NCBI GenBank assembly: GCA_002388665.1
Contig: DGMY01000092.1
Coordinates: 1 to 64,000, forward strand
Reading direction: 5' to 3'
From: Opitutia bacterium UBA4506
GTDB taxonomy: Bacteria > Verrucomicrobiota > Verrucomicrobiia > Opitutales > Puniceicoccaceae
DNA: 64,000 nucleotides
This document shows, piece after piece, positions 1 to 8,503 of this stretch. Numbering within the stretch: position 1 is the first letter of the stretch; each line of letters opens with the position of its first letter. Made by a program: the position numbers and the translations under genes. Below the pieces are notes generated by a model. That model saw nothing but the letters and a program-made list of their open reading frames with translations, was not told the DNA's origin and did not search any database.

Positions 1-159
1 AGGTCGGTCACCGGACGCTTACAAACCAATTATTCCACGCCGTATCCCTTCCTTGTTGGCCCGGCAATTGGAGGCAGTGTCTGGTTTTCGGGCTAATTGG
101 GGAACTGAGCGACAGCAACATTCCCTATTAGAAATCGTTCCCTCTGGTAAGATGGTGTC

Positions 160-531
160 ATGGTTCGACACGACCCCTACACCCATTTATCCACGGAAGA
201 CCGGCTTGACCGGTTTTGCGCGATTATGGCGAAGGCGGTCTTTCTGGCCGAGGAAGGCGACAAGGCAAAGCAGCGCCGGGAAAATCAGGCTGTCGAGGCC
301 GAGACGGAGCAGTCAATGGACCGCGAAGACCAGCCCCAAACCGCAGAGCGCCCGGAAGATAGGATCATTCATTTTCTGGCCCAAGTCGGCGAAGCCTCGC
401 CACGCGACATTCAGAACCAGCATGATTTGTCGCGCTCCAAGACCTACCGTTTACTTGCCGAACTCAAGCAGGCGGGCAAGGTCGAGCAGTTTGGGCGAAC
501 GCGCTCTATTCGCTATCGCCTTGCCAGTTAG
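160..531 (+). CDS. Small winged-helix-like protein upstream of a serine recombinase
   Basis: A 123-residue protein with an acidic, Gln/Glu-rich middle (about residues 35-68) and a C-terminal half (about 69-120) that reads like a winged helix: helices over 'RIIHFLAQVGEASPRDI' and 'RSKTYRLLAELKQAGKV', then a short wing ending in 'RYRLAS'. Such a domain normally binds DNA. It ends 78 bases before the recombinase start on the same strand, so the two may be co-transcribed, and a role in controlling or assisting the recombinase is an inference. I do not recognise the N-terminal 35 residues. Coding in this frame is preferred over a longer overlapping frame because only this one gives a protein with a plausible fold. 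Confidence 0.6.
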   Translation: MVRHDPYTHLSTEDRLDRFCAIMAKAVFLAEEGDKAKQRRENQAVEAETEQSMDREDQPQTAERPEDRIIHFLAQVGEASPRDIQNQHDLSRSKTYRLLAELKQAGKVEQFGRTRSIRYRLAS

Positions 532-609
532 GCGTTTGCGCGAGCATAGAAAGTGGCTGGCAAGACCCTTTTTGCTTCCCATTCCGGGGCAATCCCGATA
601 TATTCAGGT

Positions 610-2466
610 ATGATTGCGCCCAACAAAAAATATGCTCGTTGCGCCATTTACGCACGAGTTTCCACCGACGACCAAACGCGAGGCGATTACAATTCGCTCG
701 AAAGTCAGCACGACATTTGCCGCCACTTGATAGGCGTCCACCAACACGAAGGTTGGCAGGAGACGCACTTTTTTGAAGATCCCGGATTTTCGGGAAAGAA
801 CCTCGAACGTCCCGGCATTCAGGCGTTGATTGAAGCGATCAAGCGGCGCGAAATTGATGTCGTCATCACCTACAAGATCGACCGGGTTGCCCGCTCAGTG
901 CGTGATTTCTTTGACTTCTGGCAACTGCTTGAAGACCACGAAGCAAACTTCGTATCAGCTACCGAGAGCTTTGATACCGGCACGCCTGCCGGACGGCTCA
1001 TGCTCAACATGCTACTCGGCTTTGGGCAATATGAGCGCGAGTTGACCGCCGAGCGCATCACGGACAAGCTGATCGAACGCGCTAAGCGCGGCAAATGGGC
1101 GGGCGGCGCCGTGCCACTTGGCTATGACTACGACCCACAGACAAAAAAGCTCAGTCCCAACCGGGAGGAAACCGCTTTAGTCAAACGCATCTATACGCTT
1201 TCCGCCGAGTATGCCAACGCAACGCTGGTCGCTCAGCAGATCAACAACGAGGGGGCCCGCACCCGTCAGCGGGTCTATCAGTCCCGCGACGGCGAAAGGC
1301 ACGTCGGCGGCAAGCGTTTTCGCTCCGACAAAATCAAGCAAATCGTCGGCAACGCCATTTACAAGGGCGTCATTCAGCATCGCGGCGAAGAATACCCCGG
1401 CGAGCACGAGGGAATTATCACGCCCAAGCTTTGGGAAAAGGCCAATGAAGCCTTGAATAAGCTCCGTATTGAACCGACGCCCGAACGCAAGAGCGACAAG
1501 CATCAAGCCGCGCTCAAGGGCCTTGCTCATTGCGGGCATTGCGGCAATAGCCTGATTCCGCATCCCAGCGGCAAGAAGGACGCCAACGGCAAGCAATACC
1601 TCTATTACAAGTGTGGATGCGTTAACCGGGACGGACAGCATTCGGAATGTCCACTCCGCAGCGTTCCGGCCCGCCCGCTGGAAAAGATCGTGGTCGATCT
1701 GATTGGCGAGCTTGGCCAGCACCCGACCATTATTGAGAAATCCATTGCTCAATCCAATAGCCAGAAACAGAAATCGCTTCGCCCGCTCAAGAAGAAGCTC
1801 GCCGAACTCAACAAGCGTCACGGCGAAATCAGCGCCCAGCTTCGCCGTTACCTTGAACTGGCGGGCAAGGGCGACCGTCATTTCAGCTTTGAGATTCGCG
1901 CTGAGGCTGAAAAGCTCGCCGCCGACAAGCACGCCGTCGAAATTGAGCGGGACAAGGTGAGAATCGAAATTGACTACAAGGAGCGCGTGGTGACCGATCA
2001 TCAGGTCATTGCCGAGCGCCTGCGCCACTTTAAAGACACTTTTGACGCGCTCCCCTACGAGGACCAGAAGGAGGCATTACGACTGATCTTGAAGAGCATT
2101 TGCATCAAAAAGTTCGACCCTGAAAATGACCGCCTACCTAGCGGAAAACCCTTCACGACGCTCCAAATACGAACTTCTCTCTACTTGGTCCAATTGGAAT
2201 TTATCGCAAACGACTTAATTCCAACGACTTACAAAGGTGGTGGTGAAAGTTCGACTTTCGTCCCTTATGGTCGGGATGACTGGATTCGAACCAGCGACCT
2301 CTGCGTCCCGAACGCAGCGCTCTGCCAGACTGAGCTACATCCCGTAATTTTCGGGATAAAAATTAAGCAAACCCATTTTCAGAATGCAAGATCTCTCCTG
2401 TCTCGCCCAACCGGGCCGAGCCTGAGTTCCTGCCCCTCCCCCCGTTCTTCGGAGAAACCACTCTAG
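610..2466 (+). CDS. Large serine recombinase (resolvase-recombinase-zinc ribbon), reading through a tRNA gene
   Basis: Site-specific DNA recombinase of the large serine family. The N-terminal resolvase domain (about residues 10-150) shows the catalytic serine context 'YARVSTDDQ' and the arginine motif 'KIDRVARSVRDF'. A recombinase domain follows (about 165-270, 'GYDYDP' onward), then a zinc ribbon with Cys pairs 'CGHCG' and a later 'CGC', then a long coiled coil (about 390-480). The ATG at 610 is chosen over a GTG at 553 because the conserved fold starts just after it. From about residue 554 the frame runs across a tRNA-Pro gene on the opposite strand and stops 120 bases beyond it, so the last ~64 residues are probably not part of the original enzyme. 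This fits an element that ends at the tRNA 3' end. Confidence 0.9.
   Translation: MIAPNKKYARCAIYARVSTDDQTRGDYNSLESQHDICRHLIGVHQHEGWQETHFFEDPGFSGKNLERPGIQALIEAIKRREIDVVITYKIDRVARSVRDFFDFWQLLEDHEANFVSATESFDTGTPAGRLMLNMLLGFGQYERELTAERITDKLIERAKRGKWAGGAVPLGYDYDPQTKKLSPNREETALVKRIYTLSAEYANATLVAQQINNEGARTRQRVYQSRDGERHVGGKRFRSDKIKQIVGNAIYKGVIQHRGEEYPGEHEGIITPKLWEKANEALNKLRIEPTPERKSDKHQAALKGLAHCGHCGNSLIPHPSGKKDANGKQYLYYKCGCVNRDGQHSECPLRSVPARPLEKIVVDLIGELGQHPTIIEKSIAQSNSQKQKSLRPLKKKLAELNKRHGEISAQLRRYLELAGKGDRHFSFEIRAEAEKLAADKHAVEIERDKVRIEIDYKERVVTDHQVIAERLRHFKDTFDALPYEDQKEALRLILKSICIKKFDPENDRLPSGKPFTTLQIRTSLYLVQLEFIANDLIPTTYKGGGESSTFVPYGRDDWIRTSDLCVPNAALCQTELHPVIFGIKIKQTHFQNARSLLSRPTGPSLSSCPSPRSSEKPL
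2271..2344 (-). tRNA. tRNA-Pro (anticodon CGG)
   Basis: On the minus strand the 74 bases fold into a full cloverleaf. The seven-pair acceptor stem CGGGATG/CATCCCG is perfect, the discriminator base is A, the anticodon loop TTCGGGA is closed by a CTGCG/CGCAG stem, and the T-loop region is GGTTCGAATCC. The loop gives anticodon CGG, proline. No CCA is encoded. The 3' end abuts the serine recombinase reading frame and the gene lies wholly inside that frame on the other strand, as expected where an integrated element ends at a tRNA. Confidence 0.95.
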
Positions 2467-2473
2467 TCTGCGG

Positions 2474-3364
2474 TCAGGGCAGCTCCAAATCCACGTAAAC
2501 CGGCCGGTGATCGGTCCCTTTCCGAATATATTGCAGGTCAAAAACCGTGCCTTCGTTTCCGCTGAGAAAAGGGGCCAAAGCCGCGGACGAGAGGATAAAA
2601 TCCACCCGTTCGTAGAGGTCCTTCTTTCCGTAGTAAAAAGTCCAGGTCTCCCCCCGCGAGTCATAGGACTCCACGATCCGGGAAATGCTCACGGATCCCC
2701 GGGAGAGAAAACGCCGCACTGTAGAACTGCTGCGGTGATCATTAAAGTCCCCGACGATCAAATAGCGCCCCACCCCGTCCGGAAATCGGTCGAGAATCCG
2801 GTTTCGAATCGCCTGGGCCTCCTTGGTTCGCCTCTCGCTAGAGAGAGGATCTGCAGCCACATCGGACCACCGACTCTTGAGGTGAACGACAAAGAGACTC
2901 CATGTCTGCCCGTCCGCTTCCCCGAAGGGAAAAATCACTTCCAGCAGCCCTCGTTTTACCGGGATGCGCTCCCCTTCGTAGGGGAACTCCAAATCGTCAT
3001 GTTGGATCACTTCTACAGGCGGAATCCTGGACAACAACGCCAGGTGGCGATCCGGATCATCCGCTTCCATCAACACCGCATAGGGATAGTCCACCCCAGC
3101 CGCTTTCAAGTCCGTCGCAAATTCCCGTAAAAACGGGCCGGGCCCCATTTCCTGCATGGCAAGGATATCCGGAGCAATCTCGACGACCGCTTTAGCCAGA
3201 GCTAGTTTCTCCGTTTCCGGTTTTGGATGATTCGTACGCCAACGGCCATCGACCATGCGGTCCTGCACCAAATAGTTGCGCAAATTCATGGTGGCTACCC
3301 GCACCTCGGCTCCCGCTAGAGGAAACCAGGCGCAAAGCAACCCACATAAAAGCGCAACCCGCAT
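2474..3364 (-). CDS. Secreted endonuclease/exonuclease/phosphatase-family protein
   Basis: A 296-residue exported member of the EEP superfamily, which cleaves phosphodiester or phosphate-ester bonds with a divalent metal. A signal peptide occupies about residues 1-19. The family signature residues are visible in order: 'TMNLRNY' (Asn), 'LAMQEMG' (metal-binding Glu), 'VVHLKS', 'GDFNDHR' (Asp/Asn), 'RVDFIL' and 'TDHRPVYV' (catalytic Asp-His) near the end. The substrate (nucleic acid, sugar phosphate or lipid) cannot be read from the sequence. Its start codon overlaps the stop of the upstream Ste24-type protease by one base (TGATG), so the two are translationally coupled. Confidence 0.85.
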   Translation of the reverse strand: MRVALLCGLLCAWFPLAGAEVRVATMNLRNYLVQDRMVDGRWRTNHPKPETEKLALAKAVVEIAPDILAMQEMGPGPFLREFATDLKAAGVDYPYAVLMEADDPDRHLALLSRIPPVEVIQHDDLEFPYEGERIPVKRGLLEVIFPFGEADGQTWSLFVVHLKSRWSDVAADPLSSERRTKEAQAIRNRILDRFPDGVGRYLIVGDFNDHRSSSTVRRFLSRGSVSISRIVESYDSRGETWTFYYGKKDLYERVDFILSSAALAPFLSGNEGTVFDLQYIRKGTDHRPVYVDLELP

Positions 3365-4686
3365 CAGTTGGAAGAGCTAGCGGAATCCTCCGAACTCTCA
3401 CCGGAGTCGTTTTCTTCCTTCTCCCCCTGGCGAAGGCTCTTCTCCCGCTCCCGCAAGGTCGGATGAGAGTAGTAAAAACGACTGTAGCTCGGGTGAGGTA
3501 TAAGGTTCCCAAGGTTCTTCTTGTACATCGAGCGCAGAGCCGAGATCAGGTACTTTGACGATCCCATCGCATCACGGGCGAACCGGTCTGCCTCAAACTC
3601 GTGTTTCCTCGACAGCCAATTAAACAGTGGAGAAATCCAGAACGTGACGAGTCCACCCAATACGATGAACAGAATAAACGCGGGCACGAATCGAGCCAGC
3701 TCCCCGTACTCAATCGGGCTTCGTGTGAATCCAAAACCATCCATGAACCAATCTTGGCCCGAGAGCCACTGGAGGATCCAGAACCCTGCGGCCAGGCTGA
3801 TCGTTGAGATTCCGATCATCCGGGGAATGTGCCCTTTGCGGTAGTGTCCAATCTCGTGTGCCAAGACCGCCTCGATCTCCTTGGGGCTCAGCTGCTCGAT
3901 CAAGGTATCGAATAACACGATTCGGCGAAATCGGCCGAAACCAGTGAAATACGCGTTTGAATGCGAAGACCTCTTGCTCCCGTCGATCACTTGGATCGTC
4001 TTTGCCTTAAACCCCGTACGGTCGGCCAGAGCCATTAGCTGATCTTTTAGGTCACCGTCCTCGAGAGGTTTCAACTTATTGAACAAGGGAACGATCAATA
4101 CCGGGTAAAGCACTAGCATCAGCAGCTGAAAGCCGAACACGATGGCAAATCCGATGATCCACCAAGTCGTCGAAAACGAAAGCGCGATCCAAAGAAGCAA
4201 CGCAGACATCGGAACGCCGATCAGATAGGTGAGGAACAGGCCTTTGATCTTATCCGTCCACCAGAGCCCGGCGGTGGTTTTGTTGAAACCAAACGACTCC
4301 TCGAGACGGAACTGAGAGTACCATTCGAAAGGCAATCCGGGTAAAGAAAGAGCAAAAAGAACCGTTACAAAGACAACAGATTGCCCCCAAAGGCCAAATC
4401 CAAGCCAGCACGACAGGAGATTATAGCCCCATGGAATCACCGCAAAAACGAGGATCAAACCCAGCACGATTGAGTCGTAAACACCCTCCTTACGGGACAG
4501 GGATGACTTGGCCAATGTATAGGAATTGGCTTTGTCAAATGTCTCACGGTCAAACACTTTACGAAATGCGGAGGGTATCCTGTGGCGGTTCTCTTCGACG
4601 TGGGTGCTGTTCAACTTTTCGAGGAAAAACTCGAAACAACACTTAAGCGCTATGAGAACAACGGCTGCTAGAATAGGTGCGGTCAT
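3364..4686 (-). CDS. M48 family (Ste24/CAAX-type) membrane metalloprotease
   Basis: Integral-membrane zinc protease related to Ste24/CAAX prenyl protease 1. It has several hydrophobic segments in the N-terminal half, the zinc motif 'HEIGHYRKGH' (HExxH), two further hydrophobic stretches, and the third zinc ligand in 'KHEFEADRFA'. The C-terminal tail is Glu/Ser-rich and probably disordered. I chose the ATG at 4686 (440 residues), close to the usual family length. A TTG at 4785 would give 473 residues but would overlap the divergent xseB start and leave no promoter space. In bacteria these proteins mostly act in membrane-protein quality control; the actual substrate here is unknown. Confidence 0.85.
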   Translation of the reverse strand: MTAPILAAVVLIALKCCFEFFLEKLNSTHVEENRHRIPSAFRKVFDRETFDKANSYTLAKSSLSRKEGVYDSIVLGLILVFAVIPWGYNLLSCWLGFGLWGQSVVFVTVLFALSLPGLPFEWYSQFRLEESFGFNKTTAGLWWTDKIKGLFLTYLIGVPMSALLLWIALSFSTTWWIIGFAIVFGFQLLMLVLYPVLIVPLFNKLKPLEDGDLKDQLMALADRTGFKAKTIQVIDGSKRSSHSNAYFTGFGRFRRIVLFDTLIEQLSPKEIEAVLAHEIGHYRKGHIPRMIGISTISLAAGFWILQWLSGQDWFMDGFGFTRSPIEYGELARFVPAFILFIVLGGLVTFWISPLFNWLSRKHEFEADRFARDAMGSSKYLISALRSMYKKNLGNLIPHPSYSRFYYSHPTLREREKSLRQGEKEENDSGESSEDSASSSN

Positions 4687-4777
4687 CCGGACAAATGGAG
4701 GCGTATCGCGGAAAATTTGCAAGAAAGATGGGAGACTGCTTGTGATTGGAGCCGCATCCTTCAAGATACGAAGCAGA

Positions 4778-5029
4778 ATGAGCAAAACCGATACGGAAAA
4801 ATTTTCCTATGAAGAGGCCTACGGCCAGTTACAGGAGATCGTCTCCCGACTGGAAGATGATGAGCCCTCTCTCGACGAGCTTGTAAAAGACTACGAACGG
4901 GGAATGAAGCTGCTGAAAACTTGCCACAAACGCCTCAATGAAGCGGCGTTGCGAATCGAGAAGGTACGTGAGGACGAGGAAATGTCACTGGAACCGTTTG
5001 ACGCCGAATCGACCCTCGAAGGAAAATAA
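4778..5029 (+). CDS. xseB: Exodeoxyribonuclease VII small subunit
   Basis: An 83-residue all-helical protein matching XseB: 'FSYEEAYGQLQEIVSRLE' followed by 'LDELVKDYERGMKLLKTCHKRL' (conserved helix-turn-helix bundle with the L..E..Y..G pattern). XseB caps the XseA catalytic subunit of exonuclease VII, which degrades single-stranded DNA. The ATG at 4778 is supported by the family start ('MSKTDTEKFSYEEA'). It lies 5 bases before dxs, the same xseB-dxs linkage known in enterobacteria, but without ispA between them. xseA is not in the window. Confidence 0.93.
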   Translation: MSKTDTEKFSYEEAYGQLQEIVSRLEDDEPSLDELVKDYERGMKLLKTCHKRLNEAALRIEKVREDEEMSLEPFDAESTLEGK

Positions 5030-5034
5030 GCGCA

Positions 5035-6957
5035 GTGAACCCTGACTCCATTTTACAAAAGATCCGCACCCCTGAGGATGTAAAGGGGCTCTCAAAGGAT
5101 GAGCTCGAACAACTCGCCACCGAGATCCGGCAACGAATCATCGCGGTCACCTCGTCCAACGGCGGTCATGTGGGTCCCAATCTCGGGGTCGTCGAGCTGA
5201 CTATTGCTCTACACCGAGTCTTCGACACCCCGAAGGATAAATTCGTCTTCGATGTATCCCACCAAGGCTACGTCCATAAACTTCTCACTGGGCGCAACAA
5301 CAACCAGTTCGACTTGATTCGAAAGAAAGGCGGGTACAGTGGATTTCTCAACCGCGAAGAAAGCGATCACGATTCCTACGGTGCCGGGCACGCTGGGACG
5401 GCTCTGTCTGCAGCACTCGGTATGGCGGCCGCCCGGGATCAACGTGGAACCGACGAAAATGTTGTGGCAGTATGTGGCGACGCCGCGTTCACCTGCGGTA
5501 TCACTCTCGAAGCCCTCAACAACATCACGGACTCTACGAAACGCCTCGTCGTCATTCTCAATGACAACGAATGGTCGATCGACAAGAACGTCGGGGCGCT
5601 GGCTCGCTACTTCAACGAGCTGATCACCACCCCGATCTACAACCGGATGAACGAGGATTTCGAGTCGTTCCTCAAACGCGTCCCCGGGGGGGATGCCCTG
5701 ATCCGCCTCGGCTCGAAATGGAAGCGGGAAACCAAAGACTTTTTTACCTCATCTTCGATTTTTGAGAATTTCGGCATTCGCTACATTGGCCCGATCGATG
5801 GCCACAATCTTACTGAACTCGAACAATACCTAAAGTTCGCCCGCAATTCTCCCGAGCCTCTGGTCCTGCACGTCATTACGAAAAAAGGGAAAGGCAGCGA
5901 GGTCGCACTGGCCCAGCCCGAAAAGTTTCACGGAACCTCCCCGTTCGATCCCGAGACGGGTTCCTCCAAGCCGGGTTCCTCCAATTCCGCTCCAAAATAC
6001 CAGGATGTCGTCGGACAGTCTTTGGTCTCACACTGCCGGAATAATCCAAAAATCGTTGGGATTACCGCCGCAATGCCCAGCGGTACCGGTCTCGACAAGC
6101 TGCGCGATCAGATTCCCGCCCAATACTACGATGTGGGAATCGCCGAGGAGCACGCCGTTCTCTTTGCCGCGGGGATGGCGACCAACGGACTCCACCCAGT
6201 CTGCGCGATTTACTCGACTTTTCTCCAACGGGCAATCGACCCGGTGATCCACGACATTTGCCTCCAGAATCTACCCGTGCTCTTCTGCATGGACCGGGCT
6301 GGGCTGTCTCCAAACGATGGTGCCACCCACCACGGGCTTTTCGATATCGCCTATCTTCGCATGATCCCTCGCACCGTCGTGATGCAACCGCGCAATGAAG
6401 ATGAATTGGCCGATATGATCGCCACCGGGCTTGCTCATGAGGGACCGGCGTTTATCCGGTACCCCCGCGGCTGCGGGACTGGTGTCCCGGTAAAGGATGC
6501 GCCAGCAGTTCTGCCTCTCGGCAAAGCCGAGATCATCCGCAAGGGCGTCGACATCCAAATCTGGGCTCTCGGACCCATGATTCCAGAGGCCGAGAACCTC
6601 GCTTCGCGAATTGCCGAGGTCAGCGACCTCACAGTTGGAGTCGTCAATGCTCGGTTTGCCAAGCCGATCGACAGCGAGCTTCTCCGCGAACAAGCGGCGC
6701 AGGCTCAACTCATTGTGACGATGGAGGATCACGTTCGCACCGGAGGATTCGGTTCGGCCGTGATGGAAGATCTTTCCAACGCGGAGATCACCACACCGGT
6801 AGAACGCATTGGATGGCCCGACGAATTTGTTGAGCATGGAGATTCCGACAAGGATTTGCGCAAGCGATTCGGCCTCGACCCCTCTTCAATTTTTAACAGG
6901 GTCCATCTGCGCATTGATCGATTGAGTACCGCCAACTCCAAGCTTCCGACGTCCTAA
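5035..6957 (+). CDS. dxs: 1-deoxy-D-xylulose-5-phosphate synthase
   Basis: Thiamine-diphosphate enzyme that condenses pyruvate and glyceraldehyde 3-phosphate in the first step of the MEP isoprenoid pathway. All landmarks are present: 'GGHVGPNLGVVELTIALH', the ThDP motif 'CGDAAFTCGITLEALNN' with 'LNDNEWSIDKNVGAL', 'GPIDGHN', the pyrimidine-domain 'GIAEEHAVLFAAGMA', and 'DGATHHGLFDIAYLR'. The length of 640 is normal. The start is a GTG preceded by an AAGGA-type ribosome site inside the end of xseB. Co-transcribed with xseB. Confidence 0.96.
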   Translation: MNPDSILQKIRTPEDVKGLSKDELEQLATEIRQRIIAVTSSNGGHVGPNLGVVELTIALHRVFDTPKDKFVFDVSHQGYVHKLLTGRNNNQFDLIRKKGGYSGFLNREESDHDSYGAGHAGTALSAALGMAAARDQRGTDENVVAVCGDAAFTCGITLEALNNITDSTKRLVVILNDNEWSIDKNVGALARYFNELITTPIYNRMNEDFESFLKRVPGGDALIRLGSKWKRETKDFFTSSSIFENFGIRYIGPIDGHNLTELEQYLKFARNSPEPLVLHVITKKGKGSEVALAQPEKFHGTSPFDPETGSSKPGSSNSAPKYQDVVGQSLVSHCRNNPKIVGITAAMPSGTGLDKLRDQIPAQYYDVGIAEEHAVLFAAGMATNGLHPVCAIYSTFLQRAIDPVIHDICLQNLPVLFCMDRAGLSPNDGATHHGLFDIAYLRMIPRTVVMQPRNEDELADMIATGLAHEGPAFIRYPRGCGTGVPVKDAPAVLPLGKAEIIRKGVDIQIWALGPMIPEAENLASRIAEVSDLTVGVVNARFAKPIDSELLREQAAQAQLIVTMEDHVRTGGFGSAVMEDLSNAEITTPVERIGWPDEFVEHGDSDKDLRKRFGLDPSSIFNRVHLRIDRLSTANSKLPTS

Positions 6958-6986
6958 GAGGCCGGGAGAACGGAACGGGCGCATCA

Positions 6987-8438
6987 TCACCCGCCCGCCA
7001 ACGGAGCCCAACGGTGTTGGACAGGCGGTGTTCTATCCATCACAAACTGCAACCGGCGACGGTGCCATTCCAAGGTAGCACGGTGCGCCAACTCTCCGGC
7101 CAGGTTGATCTGCTCAGTGGGGTCGGATCGTAGATCGAAGAGACATTCTTGCGGACCTCGATCCGGATCATCGTACTCGAGAAATTTCACGTACTTGTAG
7201 TGCTGTGAGGTGATGCACTCCCAAACTCCCCTACTTTCCGAGAACGCATATTCTCGTATTGTTTCCGCGTCGCCAGAGACGACTGGCAAGAGTGACCGGC
7301 AGGGAATTCTGTTTTGAAAGGCAGGCCACGGCTGGCTCAATGCTTCCTCCGCATTCAATCCGGCCGCTGCGAGAATCGTCGCAGTGATATCCGTAATCTC
7401 AACCGGGCTGTCGTTCACCCGGCCCGTGAGGAATTGCGGATGCCGGACTGCCAACGGAACATTCTGCGACTCCCGATAGTAGCTCGACTTCTGTACGAGG
7501 TAGTGGTCCCCCATGAGTTCACCGTGATCGCTGGTTAGTACAACCAATGTATCCTCCATCAAATCATCCGACTCCAGCTGATCCAGAATCTTTCCGATCT
7601 CCTCGTCGACCAACTGAATCGTCGCCTTGTAGGATCGACGCAACTTCCACAGTACCTGCTTCTGCTCAGGTGTCAGTTCACCGCCTTCACCTCTAATAAA
7701 ATCGTCCTCCTCTTCGTACGGAACTGCCTCGAGAAAGCGCTGGGGTGGATCGAAGGGTTTATGTGGACTACAAAAGGAGCCTAGAATGAAGAACGGTTTA
7801 TCCGGATCGCGGTCCTCAATGGCCTCACGAATTTTTCGCCCTGTCACCGTATCGATGTGGTGCTCCTCGCCAAACGGCCAAGGAGCTCCATCTTTCTCAA
7901 GCTCTACAACCGTGGGCTTGGCGTTGTTCGCACCTCGATCGCTCACCATATCGCGAAATTCTTCCAAGAGCCCCTCCTTATCGAGGTATTCGCAGTAATC
8001 ACAGTAATTCTTCACTGCCAACTGCTTTCCAGAAGTTTCCCAGACTCGATCGAAACCCAGACCCTCCATTTCCGCTCTCAGTTCTGTCAGCGGGACACCC
8101 CCTCCCCGCTCAACGTGCCACGGCCATGTCTGCAGATAATGAAATTTTCCGATTCCCGCAGTCCAATAGCCCGCGCGCTGAAGGGCTTGTGGAAAGGTCG
8201 GGGTGTCAAAATTCAGATCACCGGACATCTGCAACGTCCCGATTTGGTGAGAATATCGGCCCGTCAACAGGGCTGTCCGGCACGGCTGACAGATCGGGTT
8301 CACCGACTGGCATTGCGTAAATGCCATCCCCTCAGCAATCCGGTCCATATTGGGCGTGGGAACTTTCGAGGTCGGCGCATAACCAATACAATCATAGCGC
8401 TGCTGATCGGTCATGAGGAAGAGTATGTTCATCCCCAT
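6987..8438 (-). CDS. Sulfatase (formylglycine-dependent, arylsulfatase A-like)
   Basis: A 483-residue sulfatase. The N-terminal metal site reads 'LFLMTDQQRYDCIGY', and the active-site signature is 'CQPCRTALLTGR', in which the first Cys would be converted to formylglycine (C-x-P-x-R). A second metal/active-site block is 'DELMGDHYLVQKSSYYRE'-like 'TSDHGELMGDH'. No clear signal peptide is seen, so it may be cytoplasmic or start elsewhere; ATG codons at 8438 and 8432 are both possible. Sulfatases of this type remove sulfate esters from algal or host glycans or choline sulfate; the substrate is not evident. It is convergent with dxs, 29 bases apart. Confidence 0.9.
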   Translation of the reverse strand: MGMNILFLMTDQQRYDCIGYAPTSKVPTPNMDRIAEGMAFTQCQSVNPICQPCRTALLTGRYSHQIGTLQMSGDLNFDTPTFPQALQRAGYWTAGIGKFHYLQTWPWHVERGGGVPLTELRAEMEGLGFDRVWETSGKQLAVKNYCDYCEYLDKEGLLEEFRDMVSDRGANNAKPTVVELEKDGAPWPFGEEHHIDTVTGRKIREAIEDRDPDKPFFILGSFCSPHKPFDPPQRFLEAVPYEEEDDFIRGEGGELTPEQKQVLWKLRRSYKATIQLVDEEIGKILDQLESDDLMEDTLVVLTSDHGELMGDHYLVQKSSYYRESQNVPLAVRHPQFLTGRVNDSPVEITDITATILAAAGLNAEEALSQPWPAFQNRIPCRSLLPVVSGDAETIREYAFSESRGVWECITSQHYKYVKFLEYDDPDRGPQECLFDLRSDPTEQINLAGELAHRATLEWHRRRLQFVMDRTPPVQHRWAPLAGG

Positions 8439-8503
8439 AATCTAGGAATATTCCCAATCTCCAACAATCATCGAATCCTCCGAAATCAGATCGAATTGCC
8501 AGA

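Noticed and set aside
1..60. A possible left att repeat matching the tRNA-Pro 3' end
   Set aside because: Only a short TTACAAA similarity with the sequence before the tRNA was seen; too short to support an attachment site.
53..613. A 186-codon open frame at the left edge
   Set aside because: It overlaps the winged-helix gene in another frame, is Arg/Ser/Pro-rich without a fold, and looks like a shadow of the real gene.
1177..2028. A 283-codon antisense frame inside the recombinase
   Set aside because: It lies wholly opposite a well-supported gene, and its Leu/Ala-rich sequence is what the antisense of such codons gives.
6271..6837. A 188-codon antisense frame within dxs
   Set aside because: dxs is unmistakable on the plus strand, and the antisense frame has no recognisable features.
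6958..6986. A GC-rich hairpin between dxs and the sulfatase
   Set aside because: CGGGCG/CGCCCG has a long loop and no T-run on either side, so a terminator call is not well supported.
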